Assembly: GCA_050945075.1 (NCBI GenBank)
Contig: JBMNSG010000017.1
Location: forward strand, 1 to 28,652
Length of the DNA stretch: 28,652 nt
Reading direction: 5' to 3'
DNA from: UBA7485 sp050945075
Lineage (GTDB): Bacteria; Bacillota; Clostridia; Eubacteriales; Eubacteriaceae
Shown: piece by piece, positions 15,052-23,766 of the stretch
How positions within the stretch are numbered: the stretch's first letter is position 1
Layout of the letters: the number at the start of each line of letters is the position of its first letter
Notes under the pieces: generated by a model
What the model saw: the letters and a program-made list of their open reading frames with translations, nothing else
Told to the model about the DNA's origin: nothing
Databases searched by the model: none
Program-made: the position numbers and the translations under genes

Positions 15052-15099
15052 AAAAAAGCCGGGCAGAGAAGATCTATGGAGGATCTTCTCTGCCCGGCT
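15052..15099 (-). terminator. Strong terminator of the IMP dehydrogenase gene
   Basis: Positions 15057-15074 and 15082-15099 form a perfect 18-bp stem with a 7-nt loop. On the minus strand it is followed by T6 from 15057 down to 15052, about 30 nt after the guaB stop. Confidence 0.88.
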
Positions 15100-15128
15100 G
15101 GTTTTATAACAGATTCAAACAGGATTCG

Positions 15129-16637
15129 TTAATTAATGCCCTGCACATCTCTGTCCTTGAGGACAACATCGTGTGCACCGCCTTCTACCAGGCTGGTAGA
15201 TGAAATAACGGTAAGCTTGGCTTTCTGCTGCAGTTCCGGAATGGTCAGTGCGCCGCAGTTGCACATGGTGGAACGAACCTTAGACAGCGAAATACCTACA
15301 TTGTCGCGCAGGCTTCCTGCATACGGGACGTATGAGTCAACGCCTTCTTCAAAGGAAAGCTTGGCATCTCCGCCCATATCATAACGCTGCCAGTTTCTGG
15401 CACGGGAAGAACCTTCGCCCCAGTATTCCTTCATGTAGCTGCCGTTGATATTGACCTTGCGGGTCGGTGATTCGTCGAAACGTGAGAAGTATCGGCCCAG
15501 CATCACGAAGTCAGCGCCCATAGCCAGTGCCAGGGTAATGTGGTGGTCATAAACAATGCCGCCGTCTGAGCAGATCGGGATATAAACGCCGGTTTCGCGG
15601 TAATATTCATCACGGGCTCTTGCTACTTCGATGACAGCTGTAGCCTGGCCGCGGCCAATGCCTTTCTGTTCACGGGTAATACAGATTGAACCACCGCCAA
15701 TGCCGATCTTGATAAAATCTGCGCCTGCATCTGCGAGGAAACGGAAACCGTCACGGTCTACAACATTGCCTGCTCCAACCTTGACTGAATCCCCGTAATT
15801 ATCGCGGATCCATTTAATAGTGAGAGCCTGCCATTCGGTATAACCTTCGGATGAGTCAATACAGAGGACGTCGGCTCCTGCGTTGATCAGTGCGGGAACA
15901 CGTTCTGCATAATCACGGGTATTGATACCGGCACCGACAACATAACGTTTTTTGGCGTCCAGCAGTTCCAGCGGATTGGATTTGTGTTCGTTATAGTCTT
16001 TGCGGAAAACAAAATACAACAGGCGTCCGTCATCGTCGATAATGGGCAGTGTATTCAGTTTATGTTCCCAGATGATGTCATTGGCTTCAGAAAGTGTGGT
16101 GTCTTTTCCGGCAGAAACAACTTTTTCTGCCGGTGTCATGAATTCCTTGACTCTTGTATCGGTTGAAAGTCTGGATACGCGGTAGTCACGGCTGGTGATA
16201 ATGCCGACGAAGCGGCCGGTTGCAGTCCCGTCATCGGTAACGGCCATGGTCGCATGACCAGTCTTGTCGCGCAGTGCCAGGACGTCTTTTAATGTGTCTT
16301 CCGAATGAAGATTGGAGTCACTGGGTACGAAACCGGCTTTATAATTTTTGACTGATTCGATCATTGCGGCTTCGTCTTCGATAGACTGTGAACCGTAGAT
16401 GAATGAGACGCCGCCTTCTGTTGCCAGTGCGATGGCCATCTTTTCGCCGGATACGGACTGCATAATGGCGGAAGTAAGCGGAATGTTCAGTGAAATTTCC
16501 GGTTCTTCACCGTGTCTGAACTTTACAAGCGGGGTTTTCAGTGAAACATTGTTGGGAATGCATTTGTCTGAAGAATAACCCGGAACTAGCAGATATTCAT
16601 TAAACGTTCTGGACGGCTCGTCGAAATAGTATGCCAT
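15129..16637 (-). CDS. guaB: IMP dehydrogenase, Tritrichomonas foetus type
   Basis: This 502-residue enzyme oxidises IMP to XMP with NAD, the committed step of GTP synthesis. A CBS pair lies at about 104-216. The catalytic loop reads GGGSICITR with C319; D261 (CIDSSEG), the potassium site G314/G316/C319 with E485-G486-G487, and the flap pair R418-Y419 (RNWQRYD) all fall at the residue numbers known for the T. foetus enzyme, and the flap YMKEYWGEGSSRARNWQRYD is that enzyme's form rather than the usual bacterial YRGMGSLGAM. This is recalled from the protist protein, not searched. It is a single gene with its own sigma-A promoter and strong terminator. The ribosome site AAAGGAG is 6 nt before ATG at 16637. 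Confidence 0.95.
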   Translation of the reverse strand: MAYYFDEPSRTFNEYLLVPGYSSDKCIPNNVSLKTPLVKFRHGEEPEISLNIPLTSAIMQSVSGEKMAIALATEGGVSFIYGSQSIEDEAAMIESVKNYKAGFVPSDSNLHSEDTLKDVLALRDKTGHATMAVTDDGTATGRFVGIITSRDYRVSRLSTDTRVKEFMTPAEKVVSAGKDTTLSEANDIIWEHKLNTLPIIDDDGRLLYFVFRKDYNEHKSNPLELLDAKKRYVVGAGINTRDYAERVPALINAGADVLCIDSSEGYTEWQALTIKWIRDNYGDSVKVGAGNVVDRDGFRFLADAGADFIKIGIGGGSICITREQKGIGRGQATAVIEVARARDEYYRETGVYIPICSDGGIVYDHHITLALAMGADFVMLGRYFSRFDESPTRKVNINGSYMKEYWGEGSSRARNWQRYDMGGDAKLSFEEGVDSYVPYAGSLRDNVGISLSKVRSTMCNCGALTIPELQQKAKLTVISSTSLVEGGAHDVVLKDRDVQGIN

Positions 16638-16695
16638 TGAATCTCCTTTTAATTTAGCTGATAAAATCGGTTTTCTGCGAAATGTTTTAAGTGTC

Positions 16696-16724
16696 AGTAT
16701 AGGACTTTATACACAAGCTGTCAA
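16696..16724 (-). promoter_or_regulatory. Consensus promoter of guaB
   Basis: On the minus strand TTGACA (16724-16719), a 17-bp spacer and TATACT (16701-16696). This leaves a leader of about 50 nt with no obvious riboswitch. Confidence 0.85.
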
Positions 16725-16763
16725 TAACGAAACCTGAAAAAACATAATGTAATCGTCAAGCTC

Positions 16764-16842
16764 TGTTATAATGTAGGAACCGGCCCGGATACTGAGTGCT
16801 TTTAACTGATAGTATCATTTTATTACAGATTACGGGGACCGG
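16764..16842 (+). promoter_or_regulatory. Extended -10 promoter and hairpin in the recD2 leader
   Basis: TGT-TATAAT (16764-16772) is an extended -10 site without a clear -35. Just downstream, GATACT (16788-16793) pairs with AGTATC (16811-16816), enclosed by CCGG-C-CC (16780-16786) against GG-A-CCGG (16836-16842), forming a two-part hairpin at the start of a leader of about 230 nt. No T run follows. The remaining leader up to 17006 (164 nt) shows nothing clear. Confidence 0.4.
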
Positions 16843-17006
16843 ACAAAACGAAATTTCAACAGATTCGATACTTTTTATTATACAGGCTATTATACGTGCC
16901 AGTGACCGGATAATCCTGATCCATTTCAGGTGAAAACCGTACAGAATTATCGGGAAAAGCGGAACGAATTTTTATATACAGAACTACTTCAGAGAAAGGG
17001 GAACGC

Positions 17007-19196
17007 ATGGAGGAACTCACGGGTACAGTCGCCAATATCATATTCAGAAACGAGGACAAGGGCTATACCGTTGGGATCCTGGAAACAGATGATGATGCCC
17101 CGGCCTTTACCGGTTATTTTGAATCGATCCGGGAAGGCGATTACCTGACCCTGAACGGGGAGTTTGTCGAGCACCCGGTTTACGGTGAACAGTTCAAGGT
17201 CCGCAATTACAGCTTTACGGTACCTGCAACCGAGCAGGCAGTTTACAGTTATCTGAGCTCAGGCATTCTTCCCGGGATCGGTGAAAAGACTGCACAGGCT
17301 CTGATTCAGACTTTCGGGACAGATGTTCTCAAGGTGATTGAAAAAGAACCGGACAAGCTGCTCAAAATCAGGGGCATCGGCCGGAAAACACTGGATGGAA
17401 TTGTCGCAGCCTATCAGGAACAGAACGAAACCCGGAGTACCATTATCGCACTTCAGGAATACGGGATCTCCGCTTCGGCAGCGCTGAAGCTGTACAAGAT
17501 TTACGAGAGCGCTACCGTATCAATGATTATGGAGAACCCCTATCGGATTATCAGCGAGGTACCGGGATTCGGATTTAAACGGGCTGATCAGCTGGCAGCC
17601 AAGCTTGGTTTTGAACGGGACGATCCCAGACGGATTCGTGCCGGGATTGAATGGGTCCTCGAAGGCTGTTATACGGCCGGCAATACCTATCTGGAAGAGA
17701 AAGAACTGATTGGCAAGACGGCTGGAACGCTGGAGATTACAGAGCAGGCGGCGCAAGAAGAAATCATCCACGCTTCCCAGGTTGGCGAGCTTCGGGGTGA
17801 AACCGGACCGGGCGGTGAGCTGGTATATTATCCGGAAGAGCTGTTCCAGGCAGAAGACAGTGCAGCGCTGGCTGTCGCCAGGCTTTCTGTAGCTCAGACG
17901 GGCCTGTCTGTCGGCGACTTTGAAACACTGGCTGATAATATCCAGAATGCCATGGGCATCAAGCTCGACAGTTCTCAGAAAGAAGCCATCCGGGCAGCGG
18001 CCCGCAGCAGTCTGTCGGTTATCACCGGTGGCCCGGGAACCGGGAAAACAACGATTATTAACGGGATTCTGATGATGTACGAAAGCCTCGGGATTACTTC
18101 CGTACTGGTGGCGCCGACCGGCCGTGCGGCCAAGAGGATGACGGAAACAACCGGGAAAGAAGCGAAGACCATTCATCGTCTGCTGGAATACGAACCGGTA
18201 GCCGGTTTTACCAGGGATGAAGACAATCCGGTAGAGACGGACGCAATTATTGTGGATGAAGCCTCGATGATCGATATCGAGCTCTTTGATGCCCTGCTTT
18301 CCGCATCGGCACCGGGCACCCGCATCGTCTTCGTAGGGGATGCAGATCAGCTTCCTTCTGTCGGACCCGGCAATGTGCTCACCGATCTGATTGCATCGGA
18401 AGCGGCGGAAACAGTCTCGCTTACCCGTATCCACAGGCAGGCGGAGGGAAGTGTCATTTCACGGCATGCCCAGAGCATCATCCACGGTGATATTCCGGTG
18501 ATCGATAATCAGTCGGATTTTATGCTGGTCGGAAAAGGAAACGAAGAAGTTGCCCTGGAAACGCTGATCGATGTGGTGTGCAACCGCATGCCGGAAACGT
18601 TTGGTTTTAATCCGTTTTCCGAAATCCAGGTGCTGGCGCCGTTCAAGCGCGGGACGCTGGGGACGGAAAACCTGAATATAGAAATTCAGAAAAAGATTAA
18701 TCCGGCAGCTCCGTATAAAAAAGAAATCATCCAGAATGACCGCCTGTTCCGTGAAGGGGACAAGGTCATGCAGATGCAGAACAACTACAAGCTGGGGTGG
18801 TCGGATGATGCCGGTAATACCGGGGAAGGCGTTTTTAACGGAGATATCGGCATTATCACCCAGATTGACAACGGCAGAACAGCGGTCCGTTTCACAGATG
18901 AAAAGGAAGCTGTTTATGAACGCGAAAATCTGGCGCAGCTTTCCCTGGCTTATGCTGCAACCATTCATAAAAGTCAGGGTTCAGAATTTCCGGCTGTGGT
19001 GCTGGCATTGTCCGGCGGGCGCAGTCCGTTTTTAAACCGGAGGCTGCTTTACACTGCGGTAACCAGGGCAAAAAAGAAGCTCATGATTATCGGCAACCGG
19101 GATATTTTCCCGCATATGATCCGTAACAATACGCATGCCAGACGGACCAGTATGCTGGCCCGCCGCATTCGTGAATATAAAGAACTCGGGATATAG
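17007..19196 (+). CDS. recD2: RecD2-like SF1B DNA helicase
   Basis: This 729-residue protein has the RecD2 plan: an N-terminal OB-like region (TGTVANIIFRNEDKGYTVG), helix-hairpin-helix repeats (GIGEKTAQALI, about 90-100; IRGIGRKTLDGI, 121-132; VPGFGFKRADQL, 185-196), then Walker A GGPGTGKTT (341-349), VDEASM (416-421) and the C-terminal motif VI region AATIHKSQGSEFPAV. It moves 5'-3' on DNA and acts in repair and replication-fork maintenance in bacteria lacking RecBC. Length is typical. The start has AGAAAGGGG 6 nt upstream. comF begins 2 nt after its stop, so the two form an operon. Confidence 0.95.
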   Translation: MEELTGTVANIIFRNEDKGYTVGILETDDDAPAFTGYFESIREGDYLTLNGEFVEHPVYGEQFKVRNYSFTVPATEQAVYSYLSSGILPGIGEKTAQALIQTFGTDVLKVIEKEPDKLLKIRGIGRKTLDGIVAAYQEQNETRSTIIALQEYGISASAALKLYKIYESATVSMIMENPYRIISEVPGFGFKRADQLAAKLGFERDDPRRIRAGIEWVLEGCYTAGNTYLEEKELIGKTAGTLEITEQAAQEEIIHASQVGELRGETGPGGELVYYPEELFQAEDSAALAVARLSVAQTGLSVGDFETLADNIQNAMGIKLDSSQKEAIRAAARSSLSVITGGPGTGKTTIINGILMMYESLGITSVLVAPTGRAAKRMTETTGKEAKTIHRLLEYEPVAGFTRDEDNPVETDAIIVDEASMIDIELFDALLSASAPGTRIVFVGDADQLPSVGPGNVLTDLIASEAAETVSLTRIHRQAEGSVISRHAQSIIHGDIPVIDNQSDFMLVGKGNEEVALETLIDVVCNRMPETFGFNPFSEIQVLAPFKRGTLGTENLNIEIQKKINPAAPYKKEIIQNDRLFREGDKVMQMQNNYKLGWSDDAGNTGEGVFNGDIGIITQIDNGRTAVRFTDEKEAVYERENLAQLSLAYAATIHKSQGSEFPAVVLALSGGRSPFLNRRLLYTAVTRAKKKLMIIGNRDIFPHMIRNNTHARRTSMLARRIREYKELGI

Positions 19197-19198
19197 AA

Positions 19199-19948
19199 AT
19201 GATCAGACGACTTGCTTCTGTTTTCGGGAATCTCCTCGATTCTCTGCTGTTTACGCCTGACGGGGTTTGTCCGATCTGCAGGCGCGTGTTGTTTTTTACT
19301 GATGACTGGCTGTGTGCCTCCTGCCGTTCCGAACTTACGCACAACAGCGGAGAAATCTGTGAGCGCTGTGGTGCGTCGCTGCGTAACGGGGAAGACCGGG
19401 TCTGTGTTTCCTGTTCCAGTCTGGAAGGATCAGAGTCTCTTTCCGGTGGTTTTATCTGGCTGCGTTACAAATCCGGCTGCGGTTCCGTAGTCAGACGGAT
19501 CAAATCAGGGAAAGCAGCACAGCTGGGCCGTATCTGCGGACGTGAGATGGGAAGCGAAATGGTCAAAAGTGGTTTTCTGGAAAAAACCGGACAGGATGTC
19601 CTGATTGCACCGGTCCCGCTTCATCCCCAGCGCCTGCAGGAACGCGGCTACAATCAGAGCCGGGTGCTGGCGGAAGGGATTGCAGCAGCTTCAGGTTTTG
19701 AAGTGGCACCCGAGGACAGTTTCCGGCGTATCCGCAAAACCCCGCATCAGGCGTGGCTGGGACGGAAAGAACGTCTTACCAACGTTCAGGATGCCTTTGC
19801 TGCTTCCGAAGATGTTTTCAGAGGACGGACGGTGCTGCTGGTGGACGACGTCAAGACAACAGGCGCCACACTGGTCAGTGCGGCCAGCGCAATTTTATCC
19901 GCAGGCGCCAATAAGGTCTATTGCGCCTGCCTGACAGATGCAGCATAA
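19199..19948 (+). CDS. comF: ComF-family phosphoribosyltransferase-like protein
   Basis: This 249-residue protein has eight N-terminal cysteines in four pairs (C24/C27, C39/C42, C54/C57, C69/C72), forming two zinc ribbons, and the phosphoribosyltransferase motif VLLVDDVKTTGAT (212-224). QRGYNQS-like QERGYNQS (147-154) is also typical. ComF is needed for DNA uptake and ssDNA handling in competent bacteria. It follows recD2 by 2 nt, linking helicase and DNA-uptake functions. No comFA helicase is adjacent. The ribosome site is weak, so translation is probably coupled to recD2. Confidence 0.93.
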   Translation: MIRRLASVFGNLLDSLLFTPDGVCPICRRVLFFTDDWLCASCRSELTHNSGEICERCGASLRNGEDRVCVSCSSLEGSESLSGGFIWLRYKSGCGSVVRRIKSGKAAQLGRICGREMGSEMVKSGFLEKTGQDVLIAPVPLHPQRLQERGYNQSRVLAEGIAAASGFEVAPEDSFRRIRKTPHQAWLGRKERLTNVQDAFAASEDVFRGRTVLLVDDVKTTGATLVSAASAILSAGANKVYCACLTDAA

Positions 19949-19989
19949 TGATTTCAAACCGGGATATTCCGGTACGGGGAGAAATCAAA

Positions 19990-20784
19990 ATGATCGATAT
20001 GCATAACCATATACTGTTCGGGACGGACGATGGTCCGGAAACCATCGAGGAAAGTGTACGCATGGTGGAAGCTGCGGTGGAAGCCGGATTTGACCGGCTC
20101 ATGCTTACGCCGCATTATTTTCCAAACGGCCCGTATCTGAAAACAGCGGCGGAGAATCAGGAAAAATTTGATCTTCTGTCAAAAGTGGTCGAACGTGCCG
20201 GAATTCAGGCAACACTGTACCTGGGAAATGAAATCATGTACGCGTACCAGGTCCCGGATCTGATTTGCAGCGGTGATTTCAAATCGCTGGGGAACACCTG
20301 TTATTTTCTGCTGGAAACACAGCGTCGCGGCGCTACTGCGGAAGGACTGCTGGGGGTAGTGAGAAAGCTCGAAAACATGGGCTTTTATTCGATTTTTGCA
20401 CATCCGGAACGTGTGGATTTTGTTCAGGAGGAACCGGAAATCCTCAACGACTTTATCCGCAGAGGCTGCCTGATTCAATGCAATTACCTGAGCCTCACCG
20501 ACTATTACGGCCCCATGCCTGAAAAGACCATGAAGGAGCTGTTGAAAATGAAACTGGTGCACACGCTCGGCAGCGATGCCCACCAGAAAGAAGCCTACGA
20601 GCTCTGGGATCAGGCGCAGGAAAGCGGTCGCGCTGCAGCAGGAGAGGAATACTGGAAACAGATTACGGTGGATAATCCGGAAAAGATTCTTTCCGGTGAA
20701 AAACTGGTTCCGGAAGCAGGACCTGTCTCGATGACCGTATCTTCATATCTGGGCAAGACAGATTTGAATATTATTTTTAATTAA
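19990..20784 (+). CDS. CpsB/CapC-type PHP-domain tyrosine phosphatase
   Basis: This 264-residue protein starts MIDMHNHILFGTDDGPETIE, the metal-binding signature of the manganese-dependent CpsB/Wzb family (DxHxHILPxxDDGP). Further ligand motifs are TPHYF (about 37-41), GNEI (about 79-82), FAHPER (about 137-142) and GSDAH (about 195-199). Family members dephosphorylate tyrosine kinases that control capsule or exopolysaccharide export. No capsule genes are present here, so its target is open; it sits 41 nt after comF in the recD2 operon. ATG at 19990 is used because GGGGAGAAA lies 5 nt upstream and the family begins there; a frame extension to 19921 overlaps comF. Confidence 0.85.
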   Translation: MIDMHNHILFGTDDGPETIEESVRMVEAAVEAGFDRLMLTPHYFPNGPYLKTAAENQEKFDLLSKVVERAGIQATLYLGNEIMYAYQVPDLICSGDFKSLGNTCYFLLETQRRGATAEGLLGVVRKLENMGFYSIFAHPERVDFVQEEPEILNDFIRRGCLIQCNYLSLTDYYGPMPEKTMKELLKMKLVHTLGSDAHQKEAYELWDQAQESGRAAAGEEYWKQITVDNPEKILSGEKLVPEAGPVSMTVSSYLGKTDLNIIFN

Positions 20785-20815
20785 CAGCAATCCATGATAG
20801 AGGGCATTAGAAAAC

Positions 20816-20846
20816 AGAAAGTATCAGGGAAATAGAAAGTATCAGG
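20816..20846 (+). repeat. 13-bp direct repeat after the PHP phosphatase gene
   Basis: AGAAAGTATCAGG occurs at 20816-20828 and 20834-20846, an 18-bp period, in the untranslated stretch before the terminator. Function unknown. Confidence 0.6.
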
Positions 20847-20917
20847 AAGAAGGCCGACTGAATCGACTGGTTACCAGAGAAAAAAATATTATCAGAGGTT
20901 TCTCTATGCTAAAAAGG

Positions 20918-20945
20918 ACCCGGACTTGATAGTCCGGGTTTTTTT
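20918..20945 (+). terminator. Terminator of the recD2-comF-PHP operon
   Basis: ACCCGGACT (20918-20926) and AGTCCGGGT (20931-20939) form a perfect 9-bp stem with loop TGAT, followed by T7 (20939-20945). Confidence 0.88.
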
Positions 20946-21013
20946 CATGATAAAATAAGGCACATCACTAATAATAGAGTAGAATGATTAAAAACTAATC
21001 TGGAAAGATCAAG

Positions 21014-22009
21014 ATGAATTATAAAAAACTGATAGAAAAAGCCGGACAGAATCATGTCCATATAAACGAACCAATGCAGGCGCACACCAGCTTTCAGGTG
21101 GGTGGACCGGCTGATGTTTTTATCGAGCCGGATAATGAAGCCCTGTTTGCAGATCTGGTTACAATCTGCAAGGATGAGAAGATTCCTTTTTACATCCTTG
21201 GAAACGGCAGCAACCTTCTGGTTAAAGACGGTGGTTTCCGCGGTGCAGTAATCTGCACAAAAGGACTGAAGGGAATCGCAACAGATGATACACTGCTCGT
21301 CGCTCATGCCGGAGACACGCTTAAAGAAGTGGCCCAGGCTGCACAGGAAGCAGGATTGACGGGACTTGAATTTGCCTCCGGAATCCCGGGAACTCTTGGC
21401 GGCGGAATCCGGATGAATGCCGGGGCATACGACGGAGAGATGAAGGATGTCGTCGAATCAGCGACTGTACTGGATGAAGATGGCCGGATTGTCGAAATTC
21501 CGGCAGAAGAACTTCATTTTTCCTACCGCCACAGCCTCCTGCAGGAACGTCCGCTGTGGCTTGTATGCGCAAAGATCCGACTCAAGCAGGGCGACAAGGC
21601 AGCCATTCAGGCAAAAATGGACGACCTGAATGGCAGGCGCGCTGACAAACAGCCGCTGGAATATCCATCGGCGGGCAGTACGTTCAGACGCCCTGAAGGA
21701 TATTTTGCCGGGAAACTGATTCAGGATTCCGGCTTCCAGGGTGTGAAGGTAGGCGGAGCCCAGGTTTCCGAGAAGCACGCGGGTTTTGTCATCAACGCAG
21801 GCGGAGCTACAGCAGCGGACATTCTGTCTCTGATTCATCAGATTCAGGAAAAAATCAGGGAACAGTTCGGCGTGGACATTCATCGGGAAGTGATTGTGAT
21901 CGGTGAAGATCCGGACGGCGCACAAAGTCCCAATGAAGGCACAGCTGCTGAAACAGACAAGCCGCTACAGACGGACAGGAATAACCGGACAGAACAGGAT
22001 CCGGAATAA
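21014..22009 (+). CDS. murB: UDP-N-acetylenolpyruvoylglucosamine reductase, type II
   Basis: This 331-residue FAD enzyme makes UDP-N-acetylmuramate with NADPH in peptidoglycan precursor synthesis. FAD-binding motifs are TSFQVGGPADVF (25-36), GNGSNLL (about 61-67) and ASGIPGTLGGGIRMNAGAY (about 121-139). YRHS and PSAGSTFRRP carry the catalytic Arg region and Ser of type II MurB, and IHREVIVIGE holds the C-terminal Glu. A 34-residue hydrophilic tail after VIGE (about 298-331) is not part of the usual fold. It begins the murB-PHP-rapZ-yvcK-whiA cluster common in Clostridia and relatives. The GGAAAGATCAAG stretch gives the ribosome site. Confidence 0.95.
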   Translation: MNYKKLIEKAGQNHVHINEPMQAHTSFQVGGPADVFIEPDNEALFADLVTICKDEKIPFYILGNGSNLLVKDGGFRGAVICTKGLKGIATDDTLLVAHAGDTLKEVAQAAQEAGLTGLEFASGIPGTLGGGIRMNAGAYDGEMKDVVESATVLDEDGRIVEIPAEELHFSYRHSLLQERPLWLVCAKIRLKQGDKAAIQAKMDDLNGRRADKQPLEYPSAGSTFRRPEGYFAGKLIQDSGFQGVKVGGAQVSEKHAGFVINAGGATAADILSLIHQIQEKIREQFGVDIHREVIVIGEDPDGAQSPNEGTAAETDKPLQTDRNNRTEQDPE

Positions 22010-22014
22010 CAGAC

Positions 22015-22764
22015 ATGAAGATCATGCACGATATGCACACCCATACGGTGTACTCCCGTAATCATCATGGAAAAAACACGATTGAGGAAATGGTTGAACA
22101 GGGACGAAAAATCGGGCTCAATGCGATCACGATTTCCGATCACGGACGCAATCATCCTTTTTACGGGATTCGTCCGCAGAATCTGAAAGAAATGAGAGCG
22201 GAAGTGGATCGTCTCAATGAAAAGTATGACGATATTGAGGTCACACTGGGGATCGAAGCCAATCTGATCGGATCAGACGGTGAAATTGATATCGGAGACG
22301 AAGAACGCAGGTACTGTGACGTGATCTACGCGGGTTTTCATTACGGCTACCTGCCCAACAGGGCATCCGATTTTTTTACTTTTCTGATTCCCAATCTGAT
22401 GGCTCAGCTTATCCCTCCGCTGCGGGAGAAGCGAAAGAAAAAGAATACTGAAGCCTATCTGAAAATGTGTGATCGTTATCCACTGACAATGATTACCCAT
22501 CCGGGCGATAAAATGCCCATCGAGACGGAAAAGCTGGCAGCAAAGGCAGCAGAGAAGGGTATTATACTGGAAATCAACGGACACCATGACCACCTGAATG
22601 CGGAAGAACTGAAAAAGGCTGCGCCTTATGATGTTAAGTTTGCAGTCAATTCAGATGCCCATGCAGTGGACCAGCTTGGCCGGACCGGGCAGGCGGAACA
22701 GAATATCCGTGAAGCCGGGATCGACCCGGCACGGGTGATTAACGTGGATTTCAACCGATCATAA
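22015..22764 (+). CDS. YcdX-like PHP-domain phosphoesterase
   Basis: This 249-residue protein has DMHTHTVYSRN (6-16) and SDHGRNH (about 41-47), GIEANL (about 82-87), AGFHYG (about 103-108), THPGD (about 162-166), EINGHH (about 184-189) and NSDAH (about 206-210), the full trinuclear metal set of the PHP fold. It is related to YcdX-type phosphatases; in Bacillota this member lies between murB and rapZ, as here (5 nt after murB). Substrate unknown, perhaps a sugar or amino-sugar phosphate given the neighbours (inference). Confidence 0.88.
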   Translation: MKIMHDMHTHTVYSRNHHGKNTIEEMVEQGRKIGLNAITISDHGRNHPFYGIRPQNLKEMRAEVDRLNEKYDDIEVTLGIEANLIGSDGEIDIGDEERRYCDVIYAGFHYGYLPNRASDFFTFLIPNLMAQLIPPLREKRKKKNTEAYLKMCDRYPLTMITHPGDKMPIETEKLAAKAAEKGIILEINGHHDHLNAEELKKAAPYDVKFAVNSDAHAVDQLGRTGQAEQNIREAGIDPARVINVDFNRS

Positions 22765-22766
22765 AG

Positions 22767-22866
22767 CATCGTTCAAAATCTGCGGCACCTGCAGATTTTA
22801 AGACGATGGATTAATTTGGAAATACAGAATCAGCCGGGAAACAGGCCTCTGCAGCTAACCCGGCTG
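22767..22866 (+). other. Two successive hairpins between the PHP gene and rapZ
   Basis: First: CATCGT (22767-22772) pairs with ACGATG (22803-22808), enclosing AAAATCTGC (22775-22783) with GCAGATTTT (22791-22799) around a 7-nt loop. Second: CAGCCGGG (22831-22838) pairs with CCCGGCTG (22859-22866). Neither is followed by a T run, so they are not simple terminators; they lie in the only sizeable gap (128 nt) of the cluster and could be RNA processing or attenuation elements. Confidence 0.55.
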
Positions 22867-22892
22867 GATAGATACATGCTGAAGGAGGAATC

Positions 22893-23756
22893 ATGGAAAC
22901 AGTCATTATTACCGGACTTTCGGGAGCCGGTAAATCACAGGCAGTAGACATACTGGAAGATTTCGGCTATTTCTGTGTCGATAATCTTCCCCAGCAGGCG
23001 ATCCTGACCTTTGTCGATCTTTGTGAAGAATCGGATATCGAAAAACTGGCACTGGTCACGGACATCCGGGCGGAAGTATTTAAAAATGCCCGGTCGATTC
23101 CGTTGCTGGAACTCAAGGAACGCCATCCGTCGATTCAGATCTTATATCTGGAGGCGGACGAATCGTCGCTGGTCAGGCGCTATCAGGAAAGCAGACGCAG
23201 CCACCCGCTGGCACAAAGCAGCGGAACGCTGGAAGATGCCATTAAACAGGAACGGGAATGGCTGAAACCGCTTCGCGATGCGGCAGACAATATTATCGAT
23301 ACCACAGATATGAAAACGGCACAGCTTCGTGAGGAAATTACTTCACTTCTGGAAAACAGCGAAAGTCCGGATGTGCAGATTAACATCATCGCGTTCGGAT
23401 TTAAATACGGACTGCCCCGTTCGGCAGATTTCAGCTTTGACGCCCGCTTCCTGCCCAATCCTTTTTACAAACCGGAGCTCAGGCATCTGACCGGGCTGGA
23501 TGCACCGGTGCGGGATTACGTCATGAGTTTTGAGGAAGCCCGGGAATATCTGAAAAAAGCGGAAGAACTGGTGGAATATGTCGTGCCGTTCTATAAAAAT
23601 GTCGGCAAGTATCAGATTACAGTGGCTTTCGGCTGTACCGGCGGTCAGCACCGTTCGGTAACATTTGCATATCTTTTTGCGGAATACTTCAAAAAGCTGG
23701 GCTATAAAACGGTTCTCAAAACCAGAGATATCGAAAAAGACCGCGAAGCCCGCTGA
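22893..23756 (+). CDS. rapZ: RapZ-family nucleotide-binding adapter
   Basis: This 287-residue protein has Walker A GLSGAGKS (8-15), the conserved FGFKYGLPRSADFSFDARFL and the C-terminal GCTGGQHRSV phosphate-binding motif. In Escherichia coli RapZ controls glucosamine-6-phosphate synthase via small RNAs; the Bacillus homologue YvcJ is a GTPase/ATPase affecting competence. Its place between a PHP protein and yvcK is conserved in Gram-positives and fits control of amino-sugar and cell-wall supply. The start follows GGAGGA 5 nt upstream. Confidence 0.95.
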   Translation: METVIITGLSGAGKSQAVDILEDFGYFCVDNLPQQAILTFVDLCEESDIEKLALVTDIRAEVFKNARSIPLLELKERHPSIQILYLEADESSLVRRYQESRRSHPLAQSSGTLEDAIKQEREWLKPLRDAADNIIDTTDMKTAQLREEITSLLENSESPDVQINIIAFGFKYGLPRSADFSFDARFLPNPFYKPELRHLTGLDAPVRDYVMSFEEAREYLKKAEELVEYVVPFYKNVGKYQITVAFGCTGGQHRSVTFAYLFAEYFKKLGYKTVLKTRDIEKDREAR

Positions 23757-23766
23757 CGGTGAAAAT

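Noticed and set aside
15057..15099. 18-bp perfect inverted repeat considered as a mobile-element end
   Set aside because: It is followed by a T run on the minus strand right after guaB, so it is a terminator.
17520..18434. 304-codon minus-strand frame inside recD2
   Set aside because: It is a shadow of a strongly conserved gene; composition is Cys/Arg/His-rich and there is no ribosome site.
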